Assembly: GCF_009729555.1 (NCBI RefSeq)
Contig: NZ_WODC01000003.1
Span: 293,784-357,783, forward strand
DNA: 64,000 bases
Source: Pseudodesulfovibrio alkaliphilus
GTDB lineage: Bacteria; Desulfobacterota; Desulfovibrionia; Desulfovibrionales; Desulfovibrionaceae
Reading direction: 5' to 3'
Program-made: the position numbers and the translations under genes
Notes under the pieces: generated by a model
The model's input: the letters and a program-made list of their open reading frames with translations, nothing else
Told to the model about the DNA's origin: nothing
Database searches by the model: none
Shown here: positions 1 through 9,506 of the stretch, in pieces
How the letters are laid out: each line of letters starts with the position of its first letter
How positions within the stretch are numbered: position 1 is the first letter of the stretch

Positions 1-77
1 AGAAGGGTGGAGCATCCTGGCCCTGACCCGCGAGGGACAGGCAGCCGACGGCAATGGGGACGACTGAGAGGACGGCG

Positions 78-1457
78 CTACTTCGCCTTGCCCATCAGGT
101 CGTATTTCTTGAGCTTGTATTGCAGGTTGCTTTTGGAGAGGCCGAGCATTTCCGCGGCCTTGACCTGGACGAACTCCGCCTTGACCAGGGCGCGTCTGAC
201 CAGGGCGCCCTCGATCTTGTCCATGGTCTCGGCAAGGTTGAGCTGCGAGGGCAGGAGATCTACCGCGCTCTTGAACTGGGCCTCTTCGTCCTTGATCTCG
301 GGGGGCAGGTCGTCGGCGTCGATGACATCGGTGCGGGCCAGCACCGTGCAGCGCTCCACCACGTTCTCCAGCTGGCGCACGTTGCCCGGCCACTCGTAGG
401 CGGTCAGGTAGTCCATGGCCGCGCCGGTAAACCCGGTGATCTCCACCTGGTTCTCTCTGGCGTACTTGTCCAGAAAATGGGCGGCCAGGAGCGGGATGTC
501 CTCACGCCGCTCGCGCAGGGGGGGCATGAAGATCGAGACCACGTTGAGCCGGTAGAAGAGATCCTCGCGGAATTCACCCCGCGAGACCGCTTCCTGGAGA
601 TTCTTGTTGGTGGCGGCCACGATGCGGATGTCCACGTCAAAGGTCTCGGCGCCGCCCACCCGCTCTATCTGGTGCTCCTGAAGCACGCGCAGCAGCTTGA
701 CCTGAAGCTCGGGCGTCAGCTCCCCGATCTCATCGAGAAACAGGGTGCCCTTGTTGGCCAGCTCGAAGCGGCCCTTGCGCATGGCCGTGGCTCCGGTAAA
801 AGACCCTTTTTCGTGGCCGAAAAGCTCGCTTTCGAGCACGCCGGGACTGAGCGCCATGCAGTTGACCGTGACAAAGGGCTCGTCGCGGCGCGGGGACGAG
901 GCATGGATGGCCCTGGCCACCAGCTCCTTGCCCGTGCCGGATTCGCCGAGGATAAGCACCGTGGAGCGGCTGGGCGCGGCCCGGTCCACCATGTCCATAA
1001 CCTGCTGCATGCCCTTGCCCCGTGCGATGATGTTGCTCTTGCCGAAGCGGTCGAGGATTTCGCGCTTGAGGCGGATGTTCTCGCGCTGGGTGGCGGCGAA
1101 CTGCACGGCCTTGGAGATGGAGAGGAGCATCTCCTCGTTGGCAAAGGGCTTGGTGATGTAGTCAAAGGCTCCGACGCGCATGGCTTCCACCGCGGCCTCG
1201 ATGGAACCGAAGGCGGTCATGATCAGCACCGGAATGTGCGGGTAGCCTTTCTTGCAATGTTCGAGCACGTCCTGGCCCGTGAGCTTGGGCATCTTCATGT
1301 CCGTGAGGATGATGTCCACCTCGGATTCCTCAAGGTAGGCCAGGCCCATTTCCGGGTCGGACAGGGCGGTCACGGCGTATCCTTCGTCCTCGAGGATGGA
1401 CTCGAGGATGAGCAGATAGTTTTTCTCGTCGTCAAGGACCAGGATGTTGGCGGGCAT
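78..1457 (-). CDS. Sigma-54-dependent response regulator, NtrC/AtoC family
   Basis: A cytoplasmic two-component regulator that, once phosphorylated, would activate RNA polymerase with sigma-54. The 459 residues show the full three-domain layout. The receiver domain (about 1-120) has the acidic pair in VLDDE, the phosphoacceptor Asp in ILTDMKMP and the conserved Lys in ITKPF. The AAA+ domain (about 140-380) has Walker A GESGTGKE, the sigma-54 contact loop GAFTGA as GSFTGA, and Walker [10 protein letters not shown]. The C-terminal Fis-type helix-turn-helix is around [19 protein letters not shown]. Length is normal for the family. No histidine kinase is adjacent inside the window, so the signal is unknown. 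It diverges from the cyclo-ligase gene. Confidence 0.95.
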   Translation of the reverse strand: MPANILVLDDEKNYLLILESILEDEGYAVTALSDPEMGLAYLEESEVDIILTDMKMPKLTGQDVLEHCKKGYPHIPVLIMTAFGSIEAAVEAMRVGAFDYITKPFANEEMLLSISKAVQFAATQRENIRLKREILDRFGKSNIIARGKGMQQVMDMVDRAAPSRSTVLILGESGTGKELVARAIHASSPRRDEPFVTVNCMALSPGVLESELFGHEKGSFTGATAMRKGRFELANKGTLFLDEIGELTPELQVKLLRVLQEHQIERVGGAETFDVDIRIVAATNKNLQEAVSRGEFREDLFYRLNVVSIFMPPLRERREDIPLLAAHFLDKYARENQVEITGFTGAAMDYLTAYEWPGNVRQLENVVERCTVLARTDVIDADDLPPEIKDEEAQFKSAVDLLPSQLNLAETMDKIEGALVRRALVKAEFVQVKAAEMLGLSKSNLQYKLKKYDLMGKAK

Positions 1458-1588
1458 GCGTTCTCCGGCGTTTGTTCAGGCAATGGTGGGCAGGATAAAT
1501 CAAGACGGCCCGAAAACCAAGGGGGCATTTAGGCGGGCCGCGCCGACCCGAATTTTCTCCTTCGTTGCTGGATTGTGCCCCTGGCCCA

Positions 1589-1597
1589 TGGTATCAT
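1589..1597 (+). promoter_or_regulatory. Possible extended -10 element giving a leaderless mRNA
   Basis: TGGTATCAT lies seven bases before the ATG of the cyclo-ligase gene and matches an extended -10 (TGn plus TATCAT). Transcription from it would start at or next to the ATG. No Shine-Dalgarno sequence is visible upstream of that ATG, which fits. No good -35 is seen. The promoter role is an inference. Confidence 0.35.
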
Positions 1598-1603
1598 CCG
1601 CCC

Positions 1604-2185
1604 ATGAGCGACATTGACAAGAAGCGGCTGCGGGGCGAAATGCTCGCTCTGCGCGGCCGGATGGACGAGGCGGCCGTGGAGCGGACAAGCCAGGGGGTTC
1701 TGGAGCTGATCCGCACCCTGGCCGAATGGCGCACGGTGCGCGAGGCGCTGGTCTACTGGCCCAAGGGCGGCGAGGTGGATGTGCGCCCGCTGGTGCAGGA
1801 GCTGTGGCAGCGCGGCTGCCGGGTGCTCCTGCCCCGGTGCCGACCGGACGCCCACGGCGTGATGGACCTGGCCTGCGCTGCCTGCGAGGACGACCTGACC
1901 CCCGGACCCTACAGCCTGCTGGAGCCGGATGCCCGGCGCTGCCCATCCCTTGCGGCATGCAGCCCGGACCTGGCCCTGATTCCGGGCGTGGGTTTTGACC
2001 GGCGCGGCTACCGGCTGGGCTTCGGCGGCGGGTACTACGACCGGCTTCTGGCCTCGGGCACCATGGGCCGCCCCCTGCTCATCGGCATCGCCTACACCTT
2101 CCAGCTGGTGGACGAGCTGCCCGTGCAGCCCTGGGACATGCCCGTGGACATCGTCTGCACCGAGGAGGAGCTGTGGCGGCCATAG
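1604..2185 (+). CDS. fau: 5-formyltetrahydrofolate cyclo-ligase
   Basis: Converts 5-formyl-THF to 5,10-methenyl-THF with ATP in cytoplasmic one-carbon metabolism. The protein has 193 residues, normal for the family. It carries the family's C-terminal ATP/Mg loop, seen as GFDRRGYRLGFGGGYYDR, preceded by ALIPGVGF, and an N-terminal basic helix starting SDIDKKRLRGEM. I chose the ATG at 1604 over an upstream TTG at 1565 because homologous sequence begins at SDIDKK. There is no clear ribosome binding site, so the message may be leaderless. The end overlaps the start of pgeF by 13 bases, suggesting translational coupling. Confidence 0.93.
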   Translation: MSDIDKKRLRGEMLALRGRMDEAAVERTSQGVLELIRTLAEWRTVREALVYWPKGGEVDVRPLVQELWQRGCRVLLPRCRPDAHGVMDLACAACEDDLTPGPYSLLEPDARRCPSLAACSPDLALIPGVGFDRRGYRLGFGGGYYDRLLASGTMGRPLLIGIAYTFQLVDELPVQPWDMPVDIVCTEEELWRP

Positions 2186-2937
2186 CCTTTTTTCCCTTTC
2201 TTTTTCCGGGCGTTCCCGGCGTGGGCTGCGCCTTCACCTCGCGCCGGGGCGGGGTGAGCGAGCCGCCCCACGACACGGCCAACCTCTCCTTCGAGGTGGG
2301 CGACGACCCGGACGCAGTGCGCCAGAACCGCCGACTGCTCCACGACCGGCTGGGCCTGAGGGGTTGGTGCGAGTGCCGTCAGGTGCACGGCGACGCCATC
2401 CACTTCGACCCCCCGCCCGCAGAACCCGAGGCCGAGCCGACCCTTGAGGGCGACGGCCTGGCCACGGCCACCCCAGGCATGGGGCTGGTCATCAAGACCG
2501 CCGACTGCCAGCCCCTGATCCTGGCCCACCGCGCCGGTCGCCATGTGGCCGCCCTGCACGTGGGCTGGCGCGGCAACAAGCTCGATTTCCCGGGCTCAGG
2601 CGTGGCCCGCTTCTGCGAGCATTACTCCCTCTCGCCCGCCGACATCCTGGCCGTGCGCGGCCCGAGCCTCGGTCCCGCCGCCGCCCAGTTCGTCCACTTC
2701 GACACGGATTTCGGCTCCGGCTTCGAACCCTACCACGACCCGGCCACCCAAACCGCCGACCTTTGGCGCATGACCCGCGACCAGCTCCGGGCCGCTGGCG
2801 TCCCGCCCCACCAGATATACAGCCTGGACCTCTGCACCCTGACCCGCGACGACACCTTCTTCTCCCACCGCCGCGCCAGCGCCTCCCCGGTCAAGACCAC
2901 CGGCAGGCAGGTGGGGTTGGTGTGGATCAAGGGGTGA
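2173..2937 (+). CDS. pgeF: Peptidoglycan editing factor PgeF / laccase-domain (YfiH) protein
   Basis: A member of the multicopper-polyphenol-oxidase-like YfiH family. Members have been linked to removal of L-Ser misincorporated in the cell-wall stem peptide and to purine nucleoside cleavage. The 254 residues have the three family metal ligands in context: His in CRQVHGD, Cys in TADCQPL and His in ALHVGWRGN. The C-terminal DDTFFSHRR is also characteristic. The start is the GTG at 2173, only a few bases after GGAGGAG and inside the end of the cyclo-ligase gene, so the two are probably co-translated. Which activity dominates in vivo cannot be read from sequence. Confidence 0.92.
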   Translation: MAAIAFFPFLFPGVPGVGCAFTSRRGGVSEPPHDTANLSFEVGDDPDAVRQNRRLLHDRLGLRGWCECRQVHGDAIHFDPPPAEPEAEPTLEGDGLATATPGMGLVIKTADCQPLILAHRAGRHVAALHVGWRGNKLDFPGSGVARFCEHYSLSPADILAVRGPSLGPAAAQFVHFDTDFGSGFEPYHDPATQTADLWRMTRDQLRAAGVPPHQIYSLDLCTLTRDDTFFSHRRASASPVKTTGRQVGLVWIKG

Positions 2938-3032
2938 TGGGGGGGCAAACGGGGGCGGCATATGGTTGTGTCAAGGGCTGGCAACTGCAACCCGGCAGCG
3001 ATTGGCCGGGAATGAGCGCAAGGAGAGCGGCA

Positions 3033-3959
3033 ATGCGACAGTATTTCAGAATCATGCTCGGCCGGGGCAGTCGGCTTGCGTCGGAGTGTATCGAGGGAGG
3101 GTTCATCGGGGCGAATTATGAGGTCAAGCAGGATATCTCGGGCCGCCTGCCCGACGACGTGCGCAGCTTCAACACGCTCTGCGTTCCGATATTCCTGGAA
3201 TCCCACCCCGGCAAATCCAAGGTCTCGGCAAGTCTATCCTGCGGTGCCCTGTGGACGGTATGCAAGGGGGCCAGGACAGGGGACGTGGTCCTTTGTCCCG
3301 ATGGCGGCGGCAGGTATGTGGTCGGAGAATTCAACGGAGAGTACGAGTACCACCCCGGAGGCAACTTGCCGCACCGCCGCCCTGTGACATGGTACAAGGA
3401 ACGGATCGACCGCGAGGACATGAGCCAGGCCCTGAAGAATTCCTGCGGGATCATCGGGACCGTGTGCAACATCACAAAATTCAAGGAGGAAATCGACAGG
3501 CTCCTTGAGACTTCTCCAGCCGCGCAATACGGGGTGAAGAATGAAATCGTGGAAGACCTGACCTGCTTTGCCCTGGAGAGGCATCTTGAAGATTTCCTTG
3601 TGGACAACTGGGAGCAGACCGAGCTTGGGAAGGATTACGACCTCGTCAAGGAGGATGGAGAGCTGGTGGGGCGGCAGTTTCAGACCGACACGGGAGCCAT
3701 CGACCTGCTGGCCATCAGCAAGGACGGGAAAACCCTGCTCGTTGTCGAGCTGAAACGGGGCAGGGCAAGCGATGCGGCCGTCGGCCAGGTGCTCCGCTAC
3801 ATGGGTTTTGTGAGGGACGAGTTGGCCGAGGAGGGGCAGCAGACCAAAGGGACCATCATCGCCCTTGAAGACGACGCGAGAATCAGACGCGCCCTGGCCA
3901 TTGTCCCGGACGTTGACTTTTACCGCTATCAGGTCAGCTTCAAGCTGCTGAAGGCGTAG
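3033..3959 (+). CDS. NucS-like PD-(D/E)XK endonuclease with an extra N-terminal domain
   Basis: The C-terminal part (about residues 165-300) resembles the RecB-like nuclease domain of NucS/DUF91 proteins: a conserved Asp in TGAIDLLA, the E-x-K pair in LVVELKRGR, then AVGQVLRYMGF. NucS enzymes cut branched or mismatched DNA. The N-terminal ~140 residues (GRGSRLASECIEGGFIGANY) are not the NucS DNA-binding domain. They look like the small beta-rich domain found in front of Mrr-like nucleases, perhaps a modified-base reader; that is an inference. The ATG at 3033 is preceded by AGGAG at seven bases, which excludes the long upstream extension of the frame. The gene converges on the RhuM-like gene. 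A restriction or repair role is likely but unproven. Confidence 0.75.
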   Translation: MRQYFRIMLGRGSRLASECIEGGFIGANYEVKQDISGRLPDDVRSFNTLCVPIFLESHPGKSKVSASLSCGALWTVCKGARTGDVVLCPDGGGRYVVGEFNGEYEYHPGGNLPHRRPVTWYKERIDREDMSQALKNSCGIIGTVCNITKFKEEIDRLLETSPAAQYGVKNEIVEDLTCFALERHLEDFLVDNWEQTELGKDYDLVKEDGELVGRQFQTDTGAIDLLAISKDGKTLLVVELKRGRASDAAVGQVLRYMGFVRDELAEEGQQTKGTIIALEDDARIRRALAIVPDVDFYRYQVSFKLLKA

Positions 3960-4039
3960 CAGCGGGAGGGGCGGCGATAGCCCGCCGCGCTCCCGACTGC
4001 ATCGGCGGCGTCAGGCGGGCGGGCTGTCCGCCCCCGGGC

Positions 4040-5062
4040 TCAGGGCTTCCTTCCCTCAACTCCCTTCACCAGTTCCTCAAAGTCCCGTTCGGCTTCGATT
4101 TCCGCCTGTTCCAGCTCCCGTTGCCTGCGGGCGTTGTCAAAGGTCCTGTACTCGCCGTGGGCGTGCTCCTCGGCCTGTAGGCGGGAGACGGTGCCCGCAT
4201 TGGTCAGCACCTGCCACTCGTTGAACTCCAGGAAGCGGTCGGCTATCCCGACCCATTCCTGCATGGTGATGCGCTGGCGCTTTTCGGCGCGGTCTTCGGC
4301 GTGATCCAGGAACATGGTCACGAGCCGGTCCAGCCGCGAGAGTTCATCCTGTTGCAGGTAGTTCTTGGAGGTGAGCACGTCGCCTTTGCGGGCCACGGCT
4401 CCCTTGAAGCTGGTCAGGCCCATGTTGGGTGCGGCGGCATTGGCGCGCTCGACCACGATTTGCGCCGCTGTCTTGCCGGTGATGGCGTAGAGCATCTTGT
4501 TCTGGATGGTCTTGAAGAAATTGTGCGCGGTTTCCGAACTGCCGTCATAGTCGGCACTGGTTTGGGCGAACAGGTCCTTGATCTTTTGGTAAAAACGCTT
4601 TTCCGAGGCCCGGATTGCCCGGATGCGTTCAAGCAGTTCGTCGAAATGGTCCCAGCCGCCGGGGTTCATCAGCCGCTCGTCGTCCATGGTGAACCCCTTG
4701 ACCATAAACTCCCGTAGACGCTGGGTGGCCCAGCGCCGGAACTGGACGCCCACGGACGAACGGACCCGGTAGCCCACCGCGATGATGGAGTCCAGGCTGT
4801 AGTGTTTGGTCAGGTATTCTTTTCCATCCGAGGCAGTTATTCGGAAATTCCTAATAACTGCCTCTTCAACAAGCTCCCTGTCTGCAAATATGTTCCTGAG
4901 GTGCTCGTTGATCGTGGGCACCGAGACCTGGAAAAGGTCGGCCATAAGCTTTTGGGTGAGCCAGGCCGTTTCATCCACGAAACGGACTTGCACACGGATG
5001 TTGCCGTCTGGGGCGGGGAAAAAGTCTATCCGGGACTGCGAGGCAGGCGTGTTGTCGTTCAT
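4040..5062 (-). CDS. RhuM family protein
   Basis: A 340-residue protein resembling RhuM, a family named from a Salmonella pathogenicity island and common in mobile regions of many bacteria. Family features visible are the N-terminal block with ETAWLTQKLMADLF and TINEHLRNIF, the central YLTKHYSLDSIIAVGYRVRS and FRRWATQRLREFMVKGF. The C-terminal ~60 residues are charged and predicted helical. The biochemical function is not established. The ATG at 5062 has AAAGGAC upstream and starts at MNDNTPASQ; an upstream in-frame start would add residues not expected for the family. The gene sits alone, converging on a NucS-like nuclease, so a horizontally acquired pair is possible. Confidence 0.82.
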   Translation of the reverse strand: MNDNTPASQSRIDFFPAPDGNIRVQVRFVDETAWLTQKLMADLFQVSVPTINEHLRNIFADRELVEEAVIRNFRITASDGKEYLTKHYSLDSIIAVGYRVRSSVGVQFRRWATQRLREFMVKGFTMDDERLMNPGGWDHFDELLERIRAIRASEKRFYQKIKDLFAQTSADYDGSSETAHNFFKTIQNKMLYAITGKTAAQIVVERANAAAPNMGLTSFKGAVARKGDVLTSKNYLQQDELSRLDRLVTMFLDHAEDRAEKRQRITMQEWVGIADRFLEFNEWQVLTNAGTVSRLQAEEHAHGEYRTFDNARRQRELEQAEIEAERDFEELVKGVEGRKP

Positions 5063-5134
5063 GGGCTGTCCTTTTCGAGCTTGCTTGCCCGACCATAATA
5101 CAGGCCGCCCCCCGCAACAACCCTGCACCGGAAC

Positions 5135-5167
5135 AAGAAAAACCCCGAAGGCGCGAACCTCCGGGGT
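5135..5167 (-). terminator. Rho-independent terminator of glcB
   Basis: On the minus strand a ten-base arm (5158-5167) pairs with 5142-5151 across a six-base loop, allowing one G-T pair, and is followed by a T-rich run (complement of 5135-5141). It lies 43 bases past the malate synthase stop codon. Confidence 0.8.
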
Positions 5168-5209
5168 CTGTCCGGGACAATCGGTGTTCCCTCTTCTCTC
5201 CGCCTTCGG

Positions 5210-7372
5210 CTACCCCCGGTACCTTTCCTTGGCCTCCAGGCGTCGGGCGTGGAGGATGGGCTCGGTGTAGCCGCTGGGCTGGGCCGCGCCCTTGAAGATC
5301 AGGTCGCGGGCGGCCTGGAAGGCGATGCTGGTGTCGAAGTCGGCGGCCATGGGGCGGTAGGCCGGGTCGGCCTCGTTCTGGCGGTCCACCACGGCGGCCA
5401 TGCGCTTGAGGGCGGCCATGACCTGATCGGGCGTGCAGACCTTGTGGCGCAGCCAGTTGGCAATATGCTGGCTTGAGATGCGCAGGGTGGCGCGGTCCTC
5501 CATCAGGCCCACATCATTGATGTCCGGCACCTTGGAGCAGCCGATGCCCTGGTCGATCCAGCGCACCACATAGCCCAGGATGGACTGGCAGTTGTTGGCC
5601 AGCTCGCGCTCCACCTCGGCCGCCGAGGGCCGGTCGGTCATCAGCGGCAGGGTCAGGAGCTGGTCGCGGCTGGCCCGGCGCTTGCCGATGAGCGCGTGTT
5701 GCCGGGCAAAGACATCCACCTCGTGGTAGTGCATGGCGTGCAGGGTGGCGGCCGTGGGCGAGGGCACCCAGGCGCAGTTGGCCCCGGCCAAGGGATGTGC
5801 GCCCTTGACGGCCACCATCTCGGCCAGCCGGTCCGGCTTGGCCCACATGCCCTTGCCGATCTGCGCCCGGCCGCTGAAGCCGCAGGCCAGGCCCACATCC
5901 ACGTTCCAGTCCTCGTAGGCCAGAATCCAGGGCTGGCCCTTCATGGCCTCCTTGGGGACCACCGGCCCGGCCTCCATGCAGGTGTGGATCTCGTCGCCGG
6001 TCCGGTCCAGGAACCCGGTGTTGATGAAGATGACCCGGTCGGCGGCCCGGCGGATGCACTCCTTGAGATTGAGGGTGGTCCGCCGCTCCTCGTCCATGAT
6101 GCCTATCTTCATGCACCCGGCGGGCAGGCCCAGGGCCTGCTCGGTGCGGGCGAAGAGCTCCACGGCAAAGGCAACCTCGGCTGGCCCGTGCATCTTGGGC
6201 TTGACGATGTGGATGGACCCGGCGCGGCTGTTGGTCAGCGGGCCGCGCCCCTTGAGATCGTGGGAGAAGATCAGGCCCGTGGCCATGGCGTCGAGCATGC
6301 CCTCGGGGACTTCCCTGCCCTCTTTGTCGAGCACGGCGGGCGTGGTCATGAGATGGCCCACATTGCGCACCAGCAGCAGGCTGCGGCCGGGCAGAACCAG
6401 CTCAGTGCCGTCCGGCCGAGTGTAGCGCCGGTCCGGGTTCATGGTCCGGGTCACGATCCGCTCGCCCTTGGAAAACGACGCCTCAAGGGTGCCCATGACC
6501 AGCCCGAGCATGTTGGCGTAGGCCAGGGCCTTGTCCTCGCCATCCACCACGGCCACCGAGTCTTCGCAGTCGAGGATGGTGGTCAGGGCGGCTTCGAGAA
6601 CCACATCCCTGACCCCGGCGGGGTGGGCCTTGCCCACAGGGTGGGCGCGGTCGATGCACAGCTCGATGTGCAGGCCGTTGTTGACGAAGAGCAGCCGCGA
6701 GCCCTGGTCCGCGCTGCCCGCGAACCGCTCGGGGTGGCGCAGGGGGGTGGCATCGCCTCTGGCCAGCCGCGCCCGCAGGCCGTTCTCGCCCAGGGCGTAT
6801 GCGGTCACATCGGCGTGGGAGCCCGAGGCCAGGGGAATGGCTGTGTCCAGGAGCCGGGCACAACAGGCAAAGACCTTGTCCCCGCGCACCGGGTTGTAGG
6901 CGCCGCCCCGCTCCGCGCCGTCTGCCTCGTCGATGACATCGCTGCCATAGAGGGCGTCGTAGAGGCTGCCCCAGCGGGCGTTGGCCGCATTGAGGGCATA
7001 GCGGGCGATGGTGACGGGCACCACCAGCTGCGGCCCGGCAATGGTGGCGATCTCCTGGTCCACGCCCTGGGTGGTGATGGCGAAGTCCCCGCCCTCGGGC
7101 CGCAGGTAGCCGATCTCCTCCAGAAATGTCCGGTAGGCCACGGGGTCGTGGGCATGGCCGGTCCGCTCACGATGCCAATTGTCGATGGCCTGTTGCAGGG
7201 CCTCGCGCCGTTCGAGCAGGGCCCGGTTCTCCGGGCCGAGGTCGGCCACCATGCGCTCAAGGCCGCCCCAGAAAGTTTGGGCGTCAAGGCCCGAGCCCGT
7301 CAGGGCAGACTCCATGGTCTCGAACAGGGGGCCGGCCACGGAAAGGCCGCCGACCTGGATTCTTTTTGTCAT
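5210..7372 (-). CDS. glcB: Malate synthase G
   Basis: Condenses glyoxylate and acetyl-CoA to malate in the cytoplasm. The 720 residues match the monomeric G isoform (about 720) rather than the shorter A isoform. Recognisable segments include [15 protein letters not shown] sequence near residue 135 ([15 protein letters not shown]), [11 protein letters not shown], the [19 protein letters not shown] block, [13 protein letters not shown] and the C-terminal [10 protein letters not shown]. The second ATG (7372) is preferred over the one at 7378 because AAAGGAG lies eight bases from it and only two from the first. No isocitrate lyase is in the window, so glyoxylate probably comes from another source such as glycolate. 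It is followed by its own terminator. Confidence 0.96.
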   Translation of the reverse strand: MTKRIQVGGLSVAGPLFETMESALTGSGLDAQTFWGGLERMVADLGPENRALLERREALQQAIDNWHRERTGHAHDPVAYRTFLEEIGYLRPEGGDFAITTQGVDQEIATIAGPQLVVPVTIARYALNAANARWGSLYDALYGSDVIDEADGAERGGAYNPVRGDKVFACCARLLDTAIPLASGSHADVTAYALGENGLRARLARGDATPLRHPERFAGSADQGSRLLFVNNGLHIELCIDRAHPVGKAHPAGVRDVVLEAALTTILDCEDSVAVVDGEDKALAYANMLGLVMGTLEASFSKGERIVTRTMNPDRRYTRPDGTELVLPGRSLLLVRNVGHLMTTPAVLDKEGREVPEGMLDAMATGLIFSHDLKGRGPLTNSRAGSIHIVKPKMHGPAEVAFAVELFARTEQALGLPAGCMKIGIMDEERRTTLNLKECIRRAADRVIFINTGFLDRTGDEIHTCMEAGPVVPKEAMKGQPWILAYEDWNVDVGLACGFSGRAQIGKGMWAKPDRLAEMVAVKGAHPLAGANCAWVPSPTAATLHAMHYHEVDVFARQHALIGKRRASRDQLLTLPLMTDRPSAAEVERELANNCQSILGYVVRWIDQGIGCSKVPDINDVGLMEDRATLRISSQHIANWLRHKVCTPDQVMAALKRMAAVVDRQNEADPAYRPMAADFDTSIAFQAARDLIFKGAAQPSGYTEPILHARRLEAKERYRG

Positions 7373-7625
7373 GCACATGGCTCCTTTGGGCTGTGGTCCG
7401 TCAATTTCGCATTACCGACAGGCCGCTCCCGCCTTCAGGGCTGGCAGGGCCGAGTCTACAGGCTAGCCTTCCCGGCCCGGAAGCGCAACGTCCGATCTCT
7501 GCGCACAGGTCAGTTGCGCCGCAATGGCGCATACGCGACGGAGACCGGCCGCAAGGGGACGGCACCAGCCCTGGCAGGGGCAAAGGGGAGCGTTGACAGA
7601 GGCCGGGCGGAAGCGAAGACAGGCG

Positions 7626-8501
7626 CTACTTGACCGCCACCCAGCTGCTGGCCATGGCCACCAGGGTCACGCCCCCGGCCAGCATGAGCATCTGCTCTGG
7701 CGGCAGAAAGGGGATGCGGATGAAAAAGGGCGCGAAGTCGAGGGCGTCAGCGGCCAGGGCGTGCGCTCCGGCCAACAGGCCGAGCCCGGCCGAGGCGCCC
7801 GCCAGCCCCTGGAGAAACCCGGAGGCGAGCAGCGGCCAGCGGATATAGGCCGGGCTGGCGCCCACCAGGGCGAGAATCTCGATCTCGTCCCGGCGCGTGA
7901 GCAGGGAGAGCTTGATGGTATTGTGGACCACCAGGGAGATGACCAGCCCGAGAAAGCCGAGCACGGGCCAGATGACGAGCTGCGACAGGGTCATCCAGCC
8001 CTGGGCGAGATCGGTCTGAAAGGGCGTGTAGTTGACCTTGTCCACCCCGGGCAGCTCCTTGAGCGAGGTGAGCAGCCGGGCGGCCCAGCCCTCTTCCTGG
8101 GCCTCGGGCGGCACGGCGAAGCGGACCAGGGCCGAATGGGGCAGGGGGTTGTCCCCGGCCAGCCAGGAGAAATCGCCGCTTTCGCCCAGGGTGGAGGCCA
8201 GCTCGGTCAGGGCGTCCTCCGGGGTGAATGTGGCGAACTCGGTCAGATGGTCCATGGCCCCGATGGCATCCCAGTCGGCGCGTACCGCGTCGCGGGACTG
8301 GCCGTGCTGCCAGTATGCCTGGAACTCCACCTGCCCCCGGCTCTTGAGCAGTTCGAGGTTGACGGTGTGAAAGCCGATGAGGATCAGGCCGGTGAGCAGC
8401 GTGACCATGGCCACGGCCACCATGGTCAGTAACTGGGCCACGGGATGGAGCCGGAAGTCGGCCAGCCCGCGCAGGGTCAGACGCAGAAACCGACCAATCA
8501 T
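7626..8501 (-). CDS. ftsX: Cell division ABC transporter permease-like protein FtsX
   Basis: Membrane partner of FtsE; in model bacteria FtsEX controls peptidoglycan hydrolases at the division site. The 291 residues show the FtsX topology: a short cytoplasmic N-terminus, a first membrane helix (about 22-43, VAQLLTMVAVAMVTLLTGLIL), a long periplasmic loop (about 44-165), and three further helices, with the cytoplasmic coupling segment RRDEIEILALVGASPAYIR between the second and third. The start overlaps the ftsE stop by four bases (ATGA), so the pair is co-translated. Confidence 0.92.
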   Translation of the reverse strand: MIGRFLRLTLRGLADFRLHPVAQLLTMVAVAMVTLLTGLILIGFHTVNLELLKSRGQVEFQAYWQHGQSRDAVRADWDAIGAMDHLTEFATFTPEDALTELASTLGESGDFSWLAGDNPLPHSALVRFAVPPEAQEEGWAARLLTSLKELPGVDKVNYTPFQTDLAQGWMTLSQLVIWPVLGFLGLVISLVVHNTIKLSLLTRRDEIEILALVGASPAYIRWPLLASGFLQGLAGASAGLGLLAGAHALAADALDFAPFFIRIPFLPPEQMLMLAGGVTLVAMASSWVAVK

Positions 8502-9271
8502 GCCCGGCCTCCGTCAGGGAAAAGGGCCTCGGGATCGGCCGCGTCGTCCGTGGGATCGCTGCCGGATGCCGCGTCCGGGCGCTGGCAGGGCTCGCCTCCG
8601 GGCGGCTGCTCCCCTTGGGCCATGGCCCGTCCGTCCTGCAGATGAAGGATGCGCGCCTCGGGCACGCAGTCGAGCACCTCGCGGCTGTGGGTGGCCATGA
8701 TGATGGAGGTTCCGTAGGTGTTGAATTGCTTGAAGATGTCCATCAGGTGCATGGTCAGGTCAAAGTCCAGGTTGCCTGTGGGCTCGTCAGCCAGGATGAG
8801 TTCGGGGTTGGCCACCATGGACCGGGCGATGGCCACCCGCTGCTGCTCGCCGCCCGAGAGCCGCTCACAGGGGGAGTAGCTCTTGGTATCGAGCCCCAGG
8901 GCGCGGATCACGGCGCGTACCCGGCGCTCCAGGTGGGCCCTCGGCATGCCGCGCACCTCAAGGGCCATGGCCACGTTGTCGAACACGGTGCGCTGGGGCA
9001 GGATCTTGAAATCCTGAAAAACCACGCCCACCTTGCGCCGCAGGCCCGGAATATGGCGCTTCTTGAGCGAGTTGAGGGAGATTCCGGCCACCGAGGCGCG
9101 GCCCCGGGTCACGGGGAGGGCGCCGTAGAGCAGCTTGAGCAGGGTGGACTTGCCCGCCCCGGAGTGGCCCGTGAGAAACAGGAACTCCCCCTTGGCAAGG
9201 GTGAAGGAGATGTCCTTGAGCGCCCAATGCGCCCCGAAGCTGTACGACAAGCGCTCCACATTGACCATCAT
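8498..9271 (-). CDS. ftsE: Cell division ATP-binding protein FtsE
   Basis: The ABC ATPase that drives FtsX. Motifs are complete: Walker A GHSGAGKS (about residues 35-42), Q-loop VGVVFQDFK, signature [14 protein letters not shown], Walker [10 protein letters not shown] and the H-loop ATHS. At about 257 residues it is some 35 longer than usual; the extra part is a Pro/Gly/Asp-rich tail after [12 protein letters not shown], probably disordered. The start is one of two adjacent ATGs (9271 or 9268); neither has a strong ribosome binding site. A longer upstream frame is rejected because its extra residues have no homologous character. It overlaps ftsX by four bases. Confidence 0.93.
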   Translation of the reverse strand: MMVNVERLSYSFGAHWALKDISFTLAKGEFLFLTGHSGAGKSTLLKLLYGALPVTRGRASVAGISLNSLKKRHIPGLRRKVGVVFQDFKILPQRTVFDNVAMALEVRGMPRAHLERRVRAVIRALGLDTKSYSPCERLSGGEQQRVAIARSMVANPELILADEPTGNLDFDLTMHLMDIFKQFNTYGTSIIMATHSREVLDCVPEARILHLQDGRAMAQGEQPPGGEPCQRPDAASGSDPTDDAADPEALFPDGGRA

Positions 9272-9506
9272 GCCCGGCAATGTACCCGGCCATGACGCAA
9301 TTGTACAGCGCCGGGGGTCGCAAACAGGGGCAAACGCATCGCGGTATCGCCGGAGAGGGGACAATCCCCTCCTGCCCAAGGCGTTGTTCGGGCTTCGACG
9401 CCTTTACCCGGAAAAGCCGCCACGCCGCCCTTTACCTGTCCCGACCCAGCCTGCTACATTGCCCCACGGCCATCCTGCCGCCAGACTCAGCCCACGGGAA
9501 CCTCAC

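Noticed and set aside
54..1532. A plus-strand open frame of 492 codons opposite the first regulator
   Set aside because: The minus strand encodes a full NtrC-type protein; the plus frame is a shadow.
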